Position numbers and translations under genes: made by a program
Shown: positions 13,494 through 21,857 of the stretch, one piece after another
Position numbering within the stretch: position 1 is the first letter of the stretch
Layout of the letters: the number at the start of each line of letters is the position of its first letter
Assembly (NCBI GenBank): GCA_036512155.1
Contig: DATCBD010000023.1
Span: 1-25,868 of the forward strand
Direction: 5' to 3'
Source of the DNA: Palsa-739 sp036512155
GTDB lineage: Bacteria > Actinomycetota > Thermoleophilia > Gaiellales > Gaiellaceae
Length of the DNA: 25,868 nucleotides
Notes under the pieces: generated by a model
Database searches by the model: none
The model's input: the letters and a program-made list of their open reading frames with translations, nothing else
What the model was told of the DNA's origin: nothing

Positions 13494-14429
13494 TCAGTGG
13501 TGAGGGCCGCGGCCGCCGCCGTGCCCGCCGTCTCCGTTCTGCCCGCCGTCTCCTTGCCCGGAGGCGCCCTGCCCGCTGTCCTGCCGGCCGCCCTGCGAGG
13601 AGTCATGGGAGGCGCTCGGCGCAGGATCTGTCGTCGATAGGCCCGTTCCGGAGGCCGTCAGCGCCGCCGACGCCGCCTTGTCGTCATGCTTTTTGCGATT
13701 GCCGGCGTCCCCGCTTCCCCCCGCGGAGGCTGAGCTCGCCTGCAGGCCGTTTCCCGACGACGGATCTCCCGTCACCGCCGAGGAAGGCGCTGCCTGGGAA
13801 AGGACGGCCGAGAGGCCGCCGCGGCCGTTTTCCTTGCCGCCGCCGCCGGTGTCGTCTTTGTCTCCGCCGTTGCCTTTTTTGTCTTTGTCTCCGCCGTTGC
13901 CGTTCTTGCCTTTGCCTCCGCCGTTGCCGCCTTTGCCTTCGCCGCCCGTGCTGTTACCGCTCCCAGTCCCACTAGGCGAGCCATTGGCGCTGGCGGTAAC
14001 TCGCTGCGGTTGGGTAGCGGCCGTCGTCGTCGGCGTCGTCGTGCTGGAGGGGGGCGGCGTGGAGGGCTCGGCTGGTGGCGTCGGCGTCGTCGCCGGCGGG
14101 TTCGGATTCGCACCGTGCGTCGGTTTCGGGCTCCGGTTGGGGCTGTTGGGGCTCGTCGGCTTGGACCCGAGTGCCGTCGACCCGGCGGAGACGAACTGCG
14201 ACGTAGGGGTGGGGGAGAACGGGAGCGTCCGCGCCTTGTGTCGATGCGGAGGCTGCTGCAACAACGACGGGACGAGCGGCACGCGGGCCGTGGTTGTGCG
14301 GACTTGCGCCGCAGATGTCCCGGGCACCGCAACCTTCTCGCCGAGCACGCGTCCCCAAAGGAAGGCGCAAAGCGCGCAACACGCCGCGACGACCGCGGCC
14401 TGAATGAAAAGGAGAAGAGCTCGACGCAT
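13494..14429 (-). CDS. Membrane-anchored low-complexity (Gly/Lys/Asn, Pro/Thr) protein
   Basis: The 311-residue product has one N-terminal hydrophobic segment (about 4-25, LLLFIQAAVVAACCALCAFLW), likely an uncleaved anchor. The rest is extracytoplasmic and disordered: a Pro/Thr/Ser region (about 65-145), a Gly-Asn-Lys-Asp region with 9-residue repeats GNGGDKDKK (about 155-200), and a Ser/Gly/Asp/His tail ending GGRGPHH. No enzymatic domain is visible. The coding frame is supported by a start-to-stop fit between neighbours and by the coherent anchor. It lies 46 bp after the diguanylate cyclase and 84 bp before the LuxR gene. It might be a cell-wall spacer or stalk; family not recognised. High glycine and proline inflate shadow frames here. 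Confidence 0.7.
   Translation of the reverse strand: MRRALLLFIQAAVVAACCALCAFLWGRVLGEKVAVPGTSAAQVRTTTARVPLVPSLLQQPPHRHKARTLPFSPTPTSQFVSAGSTALGSKPTSPNSPNRSPKPTHGANPNPPATTPTPPAEPSTPPPSSTTTPTTTAATQPQRVTASANGSPSGTGSGNSTGGEGKGGNGGGKGKNGNGGDKDKKGNGGDKDDTGGGGKENGRGGLSAVLSQAAPSSAVTGDPSSGNGLQASSASAGGSGDAGNRKKHDDKAASAALTASGTGLSTTDPAPSASHDSSQGGRQDSGQGASGQGDGGQNGDGGHGGGRGPHH
13855..13928 (-). repeat. 27-bp tandem repeats (9-residue GNGGxKxKx units)
   Basis: The 20-mer TCTTTGTCTCCGCCGTTGCC occurs exactly at 13855-13874 and 13882-13901, with a diverged third unit at about 13909-13927, a period of 27 bp. The repeats encode GNGGDKDDT, GNGGDKDKK and GNGGGKGKN and are in frame, so copy-number change would keep the protein readable. 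Confidence 0.8.
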
Positions 14430-14475
14430 GATCGCTGATTATCGTCTCACGAGCGGATGGACGGACGTCGGCGTC

Positions 14476-16113
14476 TCATGCGATGGTGACCGTGTTCCTC
14501 CCCGACGCTTTGGCATGATAGAGCGCAGCATCGGCTGCAGTCATGAGCTCCTGTCGTGATAGCCCGATCGCCGACGATGCGATGCCAAAGCTCGCCGTCA
14601 CTCGCAGCGAACCGCCTGGAATCGGGGGCCGCAGCGCCGCGGTCGTCGCCCGCACTCGCTCGGCGAACGAGCGTGCGCCCTCTGCATCCGTACCCGTTAG
14701 GAGAACCGCGAATTCTTCGCCACCGAGCCGTGCCGGGAGGTCGATCGTGCGCGAATGGTCGCGAAGGATGTTTGCGAACAAGCGAAGCACCTCGTCGCCG
14801 GCGTCGTGCCCGAAGCGGTCATTGACGTCTTTGAAGTGGTCGAGGTCCGCGAAAACGATCGCCAGCGGCTCGTCCATGCGCTGCGACCGCTGCAGTTCGA
14901 GGTCCAGTCGGTAGAGAAAGTGCCGGCGGTTTGCGAGTCCTGTAAGGTCGTCCGTCACGGCCTGTTCCTCGGCAAGCCGGTGGAGGCGGGCATTCTCGAG
15001 AGCGATCCGGCCTTGCGCCACGATGGAGCGGGCGAGGTCCGTGCCGCCGGGCTCGAAGCCCCCCGGTGGCGCGTGCAGGACGAGTCTCGTCTCGCCCTCT
15101 GGGTCGAGTTCGAGCTCGAGCCTCCTCGGTCCCCGCGTATCGCCTTCGGCGGTGACCACGCGATTCCGCTCGAGTAACCGAACGCCGTCGGCGCCCGTGA
15201 CCTCCATCGTCGTGGCGAGCAGCACTTGGAGGAGCCGGTCGCGGTCGTGCGTGGAAGCAAGCACCTCGCCGATCACGTCCACCGAGTGGCGTGCCCTACG
15301 CCGCTCCCCGCGCGCGTTCGGGCCGAGATTGCGTGGAAGCGCCGGAGCGGCGAAAGAGGCAGCGAGTGCCGCCGTCGTGAGAGTGGCGAGGATCGCGACC
15401 ACGAGCCAGAGACGTCGGTGCGAGCTCGTCGACGTGAGCGGGCTGTCGGGCGCGAGCGCGACGATCTTCGCCGACCCGACGCCGGCGCCGACTGCGAGCG
15501 CGACGTACCACACGTGGCCAACGTCGACGACTTTCGGGCGGGGCGGTGCGGGCAGCCGAATGCCACGAGGGAGCTCATCGCGGCCGACGATGTGGCCGTC
15601 ACGGACGAGGAGCAGCCGTGTCGCCGGGCGGACGAGCGACTGGTGCTCGAGCTGCGCCATTGTCTTGGCGTCGACTGGAACAGACGCGATGATCTCCCCG
15701 AGCTGCCTTCGGCCGGAGACGACGACTGCGCGCTCCGCAAGTGGGCTCGGAGTCGGCCCGGCGACGCGTCTCCCGTCGACAACGATCGATACGCGGTCGG
15801 TCGCGGCGATCCGCGTCAGGCGGGCGGTGTCGTTATGGAGGAGCGCCGACTGAACCGGCGTGTCCGCCGCGAGCGCAGCCGCGCGCGAGGCTGCGGCGGC
15901 GAGCTGGCGCGCGAGCGCCCGATGGGCTGCGTCGAGAGTCTCCACGAGAGCTTGATCTACGCGGGCGCGGTCGCTCGACGCGGCCACTCGGTCGAGCACC
16001 CACGCGCCGACCGCGAGCGGCGCCACCAGGAGCAAGGTGACCCCGAGGGCGACCCGCAGCCTCGTGTGCGCCGACGGCGCGGCAAGCATGCCTGCCAGGG
16101 GTCGGCCCGCCAC
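14476..16113 (-). CDS. Membrane diguanylate cyclase (Cache-like sensor, GAF-like, GGDEF)
   Basis: This enzyme makes cyclic di-GMP from two GTP. In order, the 545 residues hold a membrane helix (about 19-42), an extracytoplasmic sensor of about 190 residues with Cache-like features (VSIVVDGRRVAG, RLLLVRDGHIVG), a second membrane helix (about 235-258), a GAF-like linker (about 275-375) and the GGDEF domain (LTGLANRRHF; FADLDHFKDVND). The active site is an intact GGEEF at 464-468. The inhibitory I-site RTID (455-458) lies exactly five residues before it, so product feedback is expected. The GTG start at 16113 has no strong ribosome site; ATG at 16089 is an alternative. It probably heads an operon with the low-complexity protein and the receiver-degenerate LuxR gene. 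Confidence 0.95.
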   Translation of the reverse strand: MAGRPLAGMLAAPSAHTRLRVALGVTLLLVAPLAVGAWVLDRVAASSDRARVDQALVETLDAAHRALARQLAAAASRAAALAADTPVQSALLHNDTARLTRIAATDRVSIVVDGRRVAGPTPSPLAERAVVVSGRRQLGEIIASVPVDAKTMAQLEHQSLVRPATRLLLVRDGHIVGRDELPRGIRLPAPPRPKVVDVGHVWYVALAVGAGVGSAKIVALAPDSPLTSTSSHRRLWLVVAILATLTTAALAASFAAPALPRNLGPNARGERRRARHSVDVIGEVLASTHDRDRLLQVLLATTMEVTGADGVRLLERNRVVTAEGDTRGPRRLELELDPEGETRLVLHAPPGGFEPGGTDLARSIVAQGRIALENARLHRLAEEQAVTDDLTGLANRRHFLYRLDLELQRSQRMDEPLAIVFADLDHFKDVNDRFGHDAGDEVLRLFANILRDHSRTIDLPARLGGEEFAVLLTGTDAEGARSFAERVRATTAALRPPIPGGSLRVTASFGIASSAIGLSRQELMTAADAALYHAKASGRNTVTIA

Positions 16114-16409
16114 GCGTCACGTTTCCGCTCGGTTAGCCATCACGACCTCATCTATATGGACGAGTGCGACCGCCCAGGCCCTCGCCGGGCGACGCACGTC
16201 GACGTACGGTAGACGAGTATGCACCCGTCCTCGCTGTCTCTCCGTCGAGCCAAACCTCAACTCTCGGATCGGGGCAGACGGGGGTCGCGGCTGACGTGGA
16301 TGCGTCAGTAGGGGCAGGTCAGGCGCCTCGACTAGGGAAAAGCCCCCCGTCAGGATGAACTCTGGTCGTCATGAAACAGCGTACGGTCTGATCGGCGAAG
16401 CATCGGAGT
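16114..16409. promoter_or_regulatory. Divergent intergenic region (diguanylate cyclase / response regulator)
   Basis: This 296-bp gap must contain promoters for both divergent genes. The left part is locally less GC-rich (TCATCTATATGG at about 16149-16160). The right part has AGGGAAAAGCCCCCC (about 16334-16348). I see no convincing -35/-10 pair, gene or long repeat. Confidence 0.5.
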
Positions 16410-17081
16410 GTGTTGAAGGAGTCGCAAACGGGCGGTAACCCAACGTTGCGTGTGCTCATCGTGGACCACCACCCGCTCATGCTCGCGGGCATTCGCGCAG
16501 CGCTCGACGATGCCTCTGGGTTCGAGGTCGTGGGCGCCGCGACGCGCGTGGAGGACGTGCTCCCGCTCGTCGTCCGCACGCTGCCGGACGTGGTGCTGCT
16601 GGATATCCAGATGGCCGGCTTCGACGGGCTCGAAATGCTCGAGAAGATCCACTCGCAGCATCCCGACATACGCGTCATCGCGTTGTCGGCCGTCGATGCG
16701 ATCGAGAAGATCCAGGTTGCGCTCAGGCGCGGGGCGGCCGGCTATATCGTGAAGACGATCAACCCATCGGATCTCGCGCCCGCGATCCGCCAGGCCGTTG
16801 AGGGGACCGTCTATCACGTGGTCGGAACCCCCGAGGCGAACGATCTCGCGATCGCACGGGTCGCCCGCCTGACCGATCGCGAGCTGACGATCATCAAGGC
16901 CGTCGCGCGCGGTCTCTCAAACCAGGCAATCGCGCGCGAGCTGTGGGTGACGGAACAGACCGTCAAGTTCCATCTCACGAACGTGTATCGCAAGCTCAAC
17001 ATTGCGAACCGCACGGAAGCGGCGCGCTGGGTCTATGAGCACGGCCTCGCCGACCACCAGGTGGAGCGTCGCGACCGCTGA
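16410..17081 (+). CDS. LuxR/NarL-type response regulator, intact receiver
   Basis: The 223-residue transcription factor has a receiver domain (about 14-130) with VDHH (Asp19), phospho-acceptor Asp65 in VVLLDIQMAG, Ser93 and Lys115 (GYIVKTINP). It ends in a LuxR-type helix-turn-helix (about 155-212: LTDRELTIIKAVARGLSN, QTVKFHLTNVYRKLNI). It should be phosphorylated by a histidine kinase, but none is encoded in the window. The GTG at 16410 is very close to GGAG. TTG at 16413 has the same GGAG at four bases and is equally likely, and a later TTG before RVLIVD cannot be excluded. It is divergent from the diguanylate cyclase and paralogous to the regulator at 12714-13409. Confidence 0.95.
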   Translation: MLKESQTGGNPTLRVLIVDHHPLMLAGIRAALDDASGFEVVGAATRVEDVLPLVVRTLPDVVLLDIQMAGFDGLEMLEKIHSQHPDIRVIALSAVDAIEKIQVALRRGAAGYIVKTINPSDLAPAIRQAVEGTVYHVVGTPEANDLAIARVARLTDRELTIIKAVARGLSNQAIARELWVTEQTVKFHLTNVYRKLNIANRTEAARWVYEHGLADHQVERRDR

Positions 17082-17093
17082 GCCCTGAAAACC

Positions 17094-17124
17094 TGGCCGC
17101 CCGCCTCGGGCGGGCGGGCGGCCA
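17094..17124 (+). terminator. GC hairpin between convergent genes
   Basis: The 12-bp stem TGGCCGCCCGCC (17094-17105) pairs perfectly with 17113-17124 around a 7-base loop, 13 bp after the response regulator stop. No U-tract. The convergent gene ends at 17133, so it may serve both. Confidence 0.7.
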
Positions 17125-17132
17125 CTGACGGG

Positions 17133-18185
17133 TCAGCTTTGCTTCCGCCGGTGGTGCTTGCCGGAGGTCGGCGGAGGCACCGGGCCGGTCCCGCGGACGA
17201 CGAGCGACTGGCTCGTGGTCGTCTTCAGGAGGCCCTGTTGCAGGTGGTCCGACTTCGAGACTGTCAGTCTGAGAGACGTCTCGCCGTGCGGGACCGCGAA
17301 GCGGAAGGTTGCGTTTCCCGTCGAGGCTGCGACGGGCCGCGTGCTGACAGTCGACCAAGAGCGCCGCGACACGTCGTAGCCGATCAGGGTGAGGGTCGAC
17401 GAGCCGTCTGCCGGGGCGATCTGGCCGACGAGCGTGACGACCTTGCCCTGATGGACGACACGCGGGCTTGACGCACGCAGCGTGAGCTGCGGCATCACGG
17501 CCACCGTGATGGTCGATGACGTGAGCGCGACCGCCTTCGGCTGGGTCTGACCCGGCGTTGTCTGCGCCCGGTAAGACGTCGAAGACGTCGGCTTCACCGT
17601 CGTGGTAAACAATCCGTCGGAACCGGCCGTGACGGTCGCGACCGTCTGCCAGCCGCCGTTGCCCGAGCCGCCGCTCGTCGTCCCCTTCGAATGAGTGCTT
17701 ACGGTCACGGTGGAGCTCGGTATCGGCGAACGGCCGTCGATCGTGACGGTTGTGCCGTATGTGATGGTCTTCCGCGCCGTTGTGAGCGTCAGCGCCCCCA
17801 CGGGCTTTACGAGGATCTTCCCCGAGTAGGAGCGGCCGAAGCCGGTTTGAGCGTACGTGATCTCTCCGGCTGTTCCGAGGCCGACGGAGTAGCTCTGGCC
17901 GGGGCGGATCGGGTCGCTGACGAAGCCACCGGGTGTATAGCCGGCAGGGGACTGCGTGACGATGCTGTGATTCACTGTGTCACTGTTCGAGAACGTGACG
18001 GAGTCGCCGACGTTCAACGTGATCAATTTGGGCTGTGGGCCCTTTGCAGTCAGCGTGATAGTGATGGAGCTGCTTCCGCGAGCGCCGCCCGCGAGGGCTG
18101 CGACCAACGCGGCGGCCGAGACGCCTACCAGGACGGCAAACCCCCGGCGCCTGCCCGTGCCTGTGGTCTTCTTGAACTGGAACAA
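17133..18185 (-). CDS. Secreted cupredoxin-fold protein with incomplete copper site
   Basis: The chosen TTG (18185) has AGGAGGAGG a few bases upstream, a far better site than any upstream alternative, giving 350 residues. A basic N-terminus and hydrophobic segment (about 16-35) form a signal peptide. Residues ~40-128 are plastocyanin-like: VGDSVTFSNSDTVNHSIV with ligand-like His73. However, the usual Cys-x(n)-His-x(n)-Met loop is replaced by TYAQTGFGRSYSGKILV, so type-1 copper binding is doubtful. Two Ig-like beta domains follow (ITYGTTVTIDGR..., VVHQGKVVTLVGQ...), with a basic tail HHRRKQS. It is downstream of the glycan operon with a 91-bp gap and may be a separate unit. Likely a surface or wall protein. 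Confidence 0.85.
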   Translation of the reverse strand: MFQFKKTTGTGRRRGFAVLVGVSAAALVAALAGGARGSSSITITLTAKGPQPKLITLNVGDSVTFSNSDTVNHSIVTQSPAGYTPGGFVSDPIRPGQSYSVGLGTAGEITYAQTGFGRSYSGKILVKPVGALTLTTARKTITYGTTVTIDGRSPIPSSTVTVSTHSKGTTSGGSGNGGWQTVATVTAGSDGLFTTTVKPTSSTSYRAQTTPGQTQPKAVALTSSTITVAVMPQLTLRASSPRVVHQGKVVTLVGQIAPADGSSTLTLIGYDVSRRSWSTVSTRPVAASTGNATFRFAVPHGETSLRLTVSKSDHLQQGLLKTTTSQSLVVRGTGPVPPPTSGKHHRRKQS

Positions 18186-18276
18186 CGCGCCTCCTCCTTG
18201 TCTGGAGCCAAACGTACGTCTCGCACCGGGGCGATTCACTCGCCGATGGTCAGGTGTCACCCATCCTGATAGCGGG

Positions 18277-19722
18277 CTACAGGCCCGCCGTGCGGTGGGC
18301 GGCGACGATCTCGCTCGCCGCAACAGCGGGGCGGGGAGGCAACAGGCTCGCTCCGCGCATCCCTATTGGCACAGGCAGGCCGAGCAAGTCGAGCACGGTC
18401 GGCGCGACGTCGAGCAAGTGCATGTCGTCCCTTCGGCCCGGCTCAATCCCGGGGCCGGCCATCATCAACAGGCCGTGCTGCGCATGGTTCGCGTCGTCGG
18501 GACCCGTGTCGTTGTCGAAGGTGTGAATGCCTTCGTCGCCGCCGATCGTACCGACGGAGCGCCAGTAGAGATCCCCGAAGTGGACGATGAGGTCGGGCGC
18601 GACGCCATTGACTTGTGGATAGATCTCGCTCGGCTTGAAGACACGCGTGCCGATCGGCCTGCCCTGCTCGTCCGGAATCGCCTGGATCGCACACGAGAGC
18701 TCGTCGCGGACGCGCTCGTAGTCCGCCGGGTCGACGATACCGTTCGGCTCCCGCCCGCGGACGTTGAGGAAGATGCGGCCGTAGTAGCCGCCGTCGCCCC
18801 AGGCTTTCGTGCGGCCCCAGTCGACGCCGACGTCGGCGAGTGAGGAGCGGACGCTCGGCTGCGCAAGCGTCGTCAGCCACCCCTCGCGGCGCAGCCACTC
18901 GTTGATCCGCACACCGCCGTCCATGCGCTTGGCGCCGTGGTCGGAGACGACGAGGACCGCCGTCTCGTCGTCCGCGTGCTCGAGCAGTCGGCCGACACGC
19001 GCGTCGACAAAGCGGTAGTAGTCGCGGATGGTCGACTCGAAAGCTCCGCCCGGCTCGTGCTTCCGGTGCTGCGGGTCCATGTCCTTCCAGAAGGCGTGGT
19101 GCATCCGGTCGGTACCCATCTCGACCATGGCGAACAACTCCCAAGGCTTGGCCACGAGCAGGTGCTCGGCCAAGTCGAAGCGGCGCTCGGTCATCGTGTA
19201 GATCTGGCGTACGAGGTCGTTGCGGTCGGCGGTGCGGAACTCGGGGCAGTCGAAGAGATATTCGCCGACCGTCTGCTCCACCTCGCGCCGCAGCGTCGGC
19301 GGGAAGGTGTACTGCTGCTTGGTCGATGGCGTCAGGAAGCACGAGACCATGACGCCGTTCAAAGGACGGACTGGATACGTGCCAGGCACGCCTAGCACGA
19401 TCGAGCGCTTGCCGGCGCGCGTCAGGAGATCCCACAGCCTCGGTTCCCGGACGGCGGATCCGTTCGCGATCGAAAGGCCGTCGTACGAGTGGTCGGTGCG
19501 GTTGCGAAAGCCGTAGATGCCGAGGTCGCCCGGCGTCTTGCTCGACATCATGCAAGACCACGCCGGCACGGTGATCGGCGGAATGACCGACTCGAGCCGG
19601 CCCGACACGCCGCAGTCGACGAGGCGTGCGAGCGCCGGAAGCTCGTCGAGCCACCGGTCGAAGACGAGGGACGGCTCGGCGCAATCGAGGCCGATAATCA
19701 TCACGCGTTTCACAGTCGACAT
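18277..19722 (-). CDS. Alkaline-phosphatase-superfamily phosphodiesterase, cytoplasmic (copy 1)
   Basis: The 481-residue member of the type I phosphodiesterase/nucleotide pyrophosphatase group begins directly with VMIIGLDCAEP (metal ligand Asp13) and has no signal peptide. The nucleophile is probably Thr51 (PPITVPAWS). Further metal ligands are Asp205/His209 (GTDRMHHAFW), Asp261-His262 (VVSDHGAKRMDGG) and a late His (NHAQHGLLMMAGPG). The full two-metal set is therefore present and the enzyme should be active on a phosphodiester or phosphomonoester; the substrate is unknown. The ATG has GGAGG about six bases upstream and follows the next phosphodiesterase gene by 21 bp. It is last in the glycan operon. 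Unlike the other two copies, it lacks the C-terminal LGY motif and ends AAHRTAGL. Confidence 0.92.
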   Translation of the reverse strand: MSTVKRVMIIGLDCAEPSLVFDRWLDELPALARLVDCGVSGRLESVIPPITVPAWSCMMSSKTPGDLGIYGFRNRTDHSYDGLSIANGSAVREPRLWDLLTRAGKRSIVLGVPGTYPVRPLNGVMVSCFLTPSTKQQYTFPPTLRREVEQTVGEYLFDCPEFRTADRNDLVRQIYTMTERRFDLAEHLLVAKPWELFAMVEMGTDRMHHAFWKDMDPQHRKHEPGGAFESTIRDYYRFVDARVGRLLEHADDETAVLVVSDHGAKRMDGGVRINEWLRREGWLTTLAQPSVRSSLADVGVDWGRTKAWGDGGYYGRIFLNVRGREPNGIVDPADYERVRDELSCAIQAIPDEQGRPIGTRVFKPSEIYPQVNGVAPDLIVHFGDLYWRSVGTIGGDEGIHTFDNDTGPDDANHAQHGLLMMAGPGIEPGRRDDMHLLDVAPTVLDLLGLPVPIGMRGASLLPPRPAVAASEIVAAHRTAGL

Positions 19723-19743
19723 ATGACCCCTCCGACTCCTGGA

Positions 19744-21378
19744 CTACTCGACGTAGCCGAGGCTGCGCAGCCTCGCCTCGACCTCGTCGACCGCCTCGCC
19801 GGTGTAAGTCGTCCGGCCCGCAAGCGCAACCGAGTCGGCCTCGTCGGCGTACTCCGGCGGCCGCCGGTCGAGCAACTCCTCGCTGATCGCCTCCGTCAGC
19901 ACGCGGCCTTCGAACTCCGGCGGAACAGGCTCGCCGAGCAAGTAGAGGACCGTTGGCGCGACGTCTTCGATCCGCGCATGTACGCGCCCGTGCCGTGTGG
20001 CGGGGCCGTTGAGCGCGAACACGCCGTCGTGGCGGTGGCTGCCGACGTACGACTCGGGGCTGCCGTCGACGGCGATCTCGTCCCACAGGTCGTCGGTGCG
20101 GTAGGTAAGCGCGCCCTTGCCGAGCCACGCGTAGTTCTCGAACTCGACGACGAGGTCCGGCAGCAGCTCGAGGCAGGCACCCGCGAACAGATCCTCTCGC
20201 CGGTGCACGGCGGCGACGATCCGGTCTCCCTCTGGGCCGCGCAGCTCGTGTAGCCGCTCGACGATCTCGCTGCGGAGCCGCTCGTAGTCGTCCGGCTCGA
20301 CGACGCCGAACTCCTCGCGTCCGCGCACGTTGACTACGACGTTACCGAACGTGCCGTAGGAGAAAGCGCGCGTGTGCGGCCAGTCGATGACGCTGTACTC
20401 ACGACGGCGGAGCGCCCAGTCGCGGAGCCTCGGGAGTCGCCGGCGGAACCGGGAGCGAATCGCGTCAGGAAGTGCGCGCTGCAACTTGTAGAGACGGTGG
20501 ACGAGTCGTCGGCGACCCTCCTCGGTCCGAATGTCCGCCATACCGTCCGCGTATGTGAGAAAACCTTCGCGTGCGAGCCAGGCGTTCAGGTTTACGACGC
20601 CCGCGAGCGAGCCGCCGCCGTGGTCGGAGACGAGCATCACGTTCGCGTCTTCGCCTGCAAGCTCGCAGAGCACTGCGACAACGCCGTCGAGGATCCGGTA
20701 CACGTCTGCAACGCGACTCTCGGCGCCGCGCTCTTCCCACTCCGGCCACGCGAGGTGGTGGATGTGGTCCGCGGACATGAAGACTGCGAACAGCAGCTCC
20801 GGCTGAAACCGCTCGACCAGCCACGCGAGCGCGGCGCACCGGGCCTCGGCGGCCCGGCGCACGATGTCGAGGTCGACGCGGCCAGAGCCGTCGAGTGGGA
20901 ACGCATGGTCGAGGTCGAGCCGTCCGAACCGCCGTGCCAGCTCGCCTGCGAGCTCGCTCGGGAAGACGGCGCCGTCGCTGCGTGCCGATGCGTCGAGGCC
21001 TGAGAGAAGGAAGCCGTTCACCTCCGACGCCGGCCACGTGAAGGGCACGTTTGCGATGCCGACAGTGCGGCCGCGCGCAGAGAGCAGCTCCCAGAGAGCG
21101 GGCGCGCGCCGGAAGCTGCCGTTGACGAGCCGCAGGTGATGGCCCGACTCGTCCCGTTCGGTGAAATCCCACACGCCGTGCACGCCCGCGTTGACGCCGG
21201 TGGTCATGGTCGTCCACGCGAGCGGCGTCAGCGGATGCGTGGTCGAGCGCAGAGGGCCGAAGGCCCCATTCGCGAGCAACCGGCCGATGGCGGGGAGCTC
21301 GCCTGCTTCGAGCAGAGGGTCGATCACGTCGAACGTCGCAGCGTCGAGCCCGATGACGGTTAGTGCGGGTGGTGTCAC
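19744..21378 (-). CDS. Alkaline-phosphatase-superfamily phosphodiesterase, cytoplasmic (copy 2)
   Basis: GTG at 21378 overlaps the stop of the PssE-like gene by 4 bp (GTGA), giving 544 residues; a much longer frame upstream is only read-through. It begins PALTVIGLDAATFD (Asp12), with nucleophile Thr51 in PLTPLAWTTMTTG. Other ligands are Asp204/His208 (SADHIHHLAW), Asp252-His253 (LVSDHGGGSLAG) and a late His (GSHRHDGVFALNG). No signal peptide or membrane helix. It ends VEARLRSLGYVE, a C-terminal signature shared with the copy at 24142. By context it acts on an intermediate or product of the lipid-linked glycan pathway (inference); transfer or hydrolysis of a phospho-substituent are both possible chemistries for this superfamily. 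Confidence 0.92.
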   Translation of the reverse strand: MTPPALTVIGLDAATFDVIDPLLEAGELPAIGRLLANGAFGPLRSTTHPLTPLAWTTMTTGVNAGVHGVWDFTERDESGHHLRLVNGSFRRAPALWELLSARGRTVGIANVPFTWPASEVNGFLLSGLDASARSDGAVFPSELAGELARRFGRLDLDHAFPLDGSGRVDLDIVRRAAEARCAALAWLVERFQPELLFAVFMSADHIHHLAWPEWEERGAESRVADVYRILDGVVAVLCELAGEDANVMLVSDHGGGSLAGVVNLNAWLAREGFLTYADGMADIRTEEGRRRLVHRLYKLQRALPDAIRSRFRRRLPRLRDWALRRREYSVIDWPHTRAFSYGTFGNVVVNVRGREEFGVVEPDDYERLRSEIVERLHELRGPEGDRIVAAVHRREDLFAGACLELLPDLVVEFENYAWLGKGALTYRTDDLWDEIAVDGSPESYVGSHRHDGVFALNGPATRHGRVHARIEDVAPTVLYLLGEPVPPEFEGRVLTEAISEELLDRRPPEYADEADSVALAGRTTYTGEAVDEVEARLRSLGYVE

Positions 21379-21857
21379 TGGAACGCGGTACCTTGCGCAG
21401 TGTCGACGAGATACGTGTGCAGGTCGTCGGCGAGGTCTCCGGGCCGCCGACGCGGCGGCACAGGCTGGTGGCCCGAGATCACGACGAGCTCGAATGCCTC
21501 GCGGCGCTCGGCGCACGTGAGCACTCCCTCGCGGTGCAGCCGGCGCGCGAAGGCGAGCTGGTGGTCGTCGACGGCCTCGCCGAACTGGCGTAGCCGCGGG
21601 ACGACGACCGGGTGCTTGTCGTTCGCGAGCGCGACCAGCACGGAGCCGACGCCGGCGTGCGAGATGACAACGCGTGCGGCGCGCATGAATTCGACGATTT
21701 GATCGAATGCGAGGAATTCGTGACACTCCGCGCCGCGGGGCCGGATCGTCGATGGGCCGTGCTGGACGACGAGCTCCTCGTCAAGGTTGAGCGCGTGGAC
21801 GCCCTCGAGCAGTCGGTCGAAAGGTGCCTCGTTGGTCCCGACGGTGACGAAGATCAT
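21375..21857 (-). CDS. PssE/Alg13-like glycosyltransferase subunit
   Basis: The 160-residue GT28 C-terminal-type domain begins MIFVTVGTNEAPFDRLL and contains VVISHAGVGSVLVALANDKHPVVVPR, the nucleotide-sugar binding segment of MurG/Alg13-type enzymes. Proteins of this size are the catalytic half of a split glycosyltransferase and need an Alg14/PssD-like membrane partner. That partner is encoded immediately before, with an ATGA overlap. The pair usually adds the second sugar to a lipid-linked precursor in capsule or exopolysaccharide pathways. Its stop overlaps the GTG of the next gene. Confidence 0.93.
   Translation of the reverse strand: MIFVTVGTNEAPFDRLLEGVHALNLDEELVVQHGPSTIRPRGAECHEFLAFDQIVEFMRAARVVISHAGVGSVLVALANDKHPVVVPRLRQFGEAVDDHQLAFARRLHREGVLTCAERREAFELVVISGHQPVPPRRRPGDLADDLHTYLVDTAQGTAFQ

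Noticed and set aside
21375..21726. Upstream extension of the 19744 phosphodiesterase frame to 21726
   Set aside because: The extension is Arg-rich and overlaps the PssE-like gene; the GTG at 21378 with a 4-bp overlap fits homologues that begin near the VIGLD motif.
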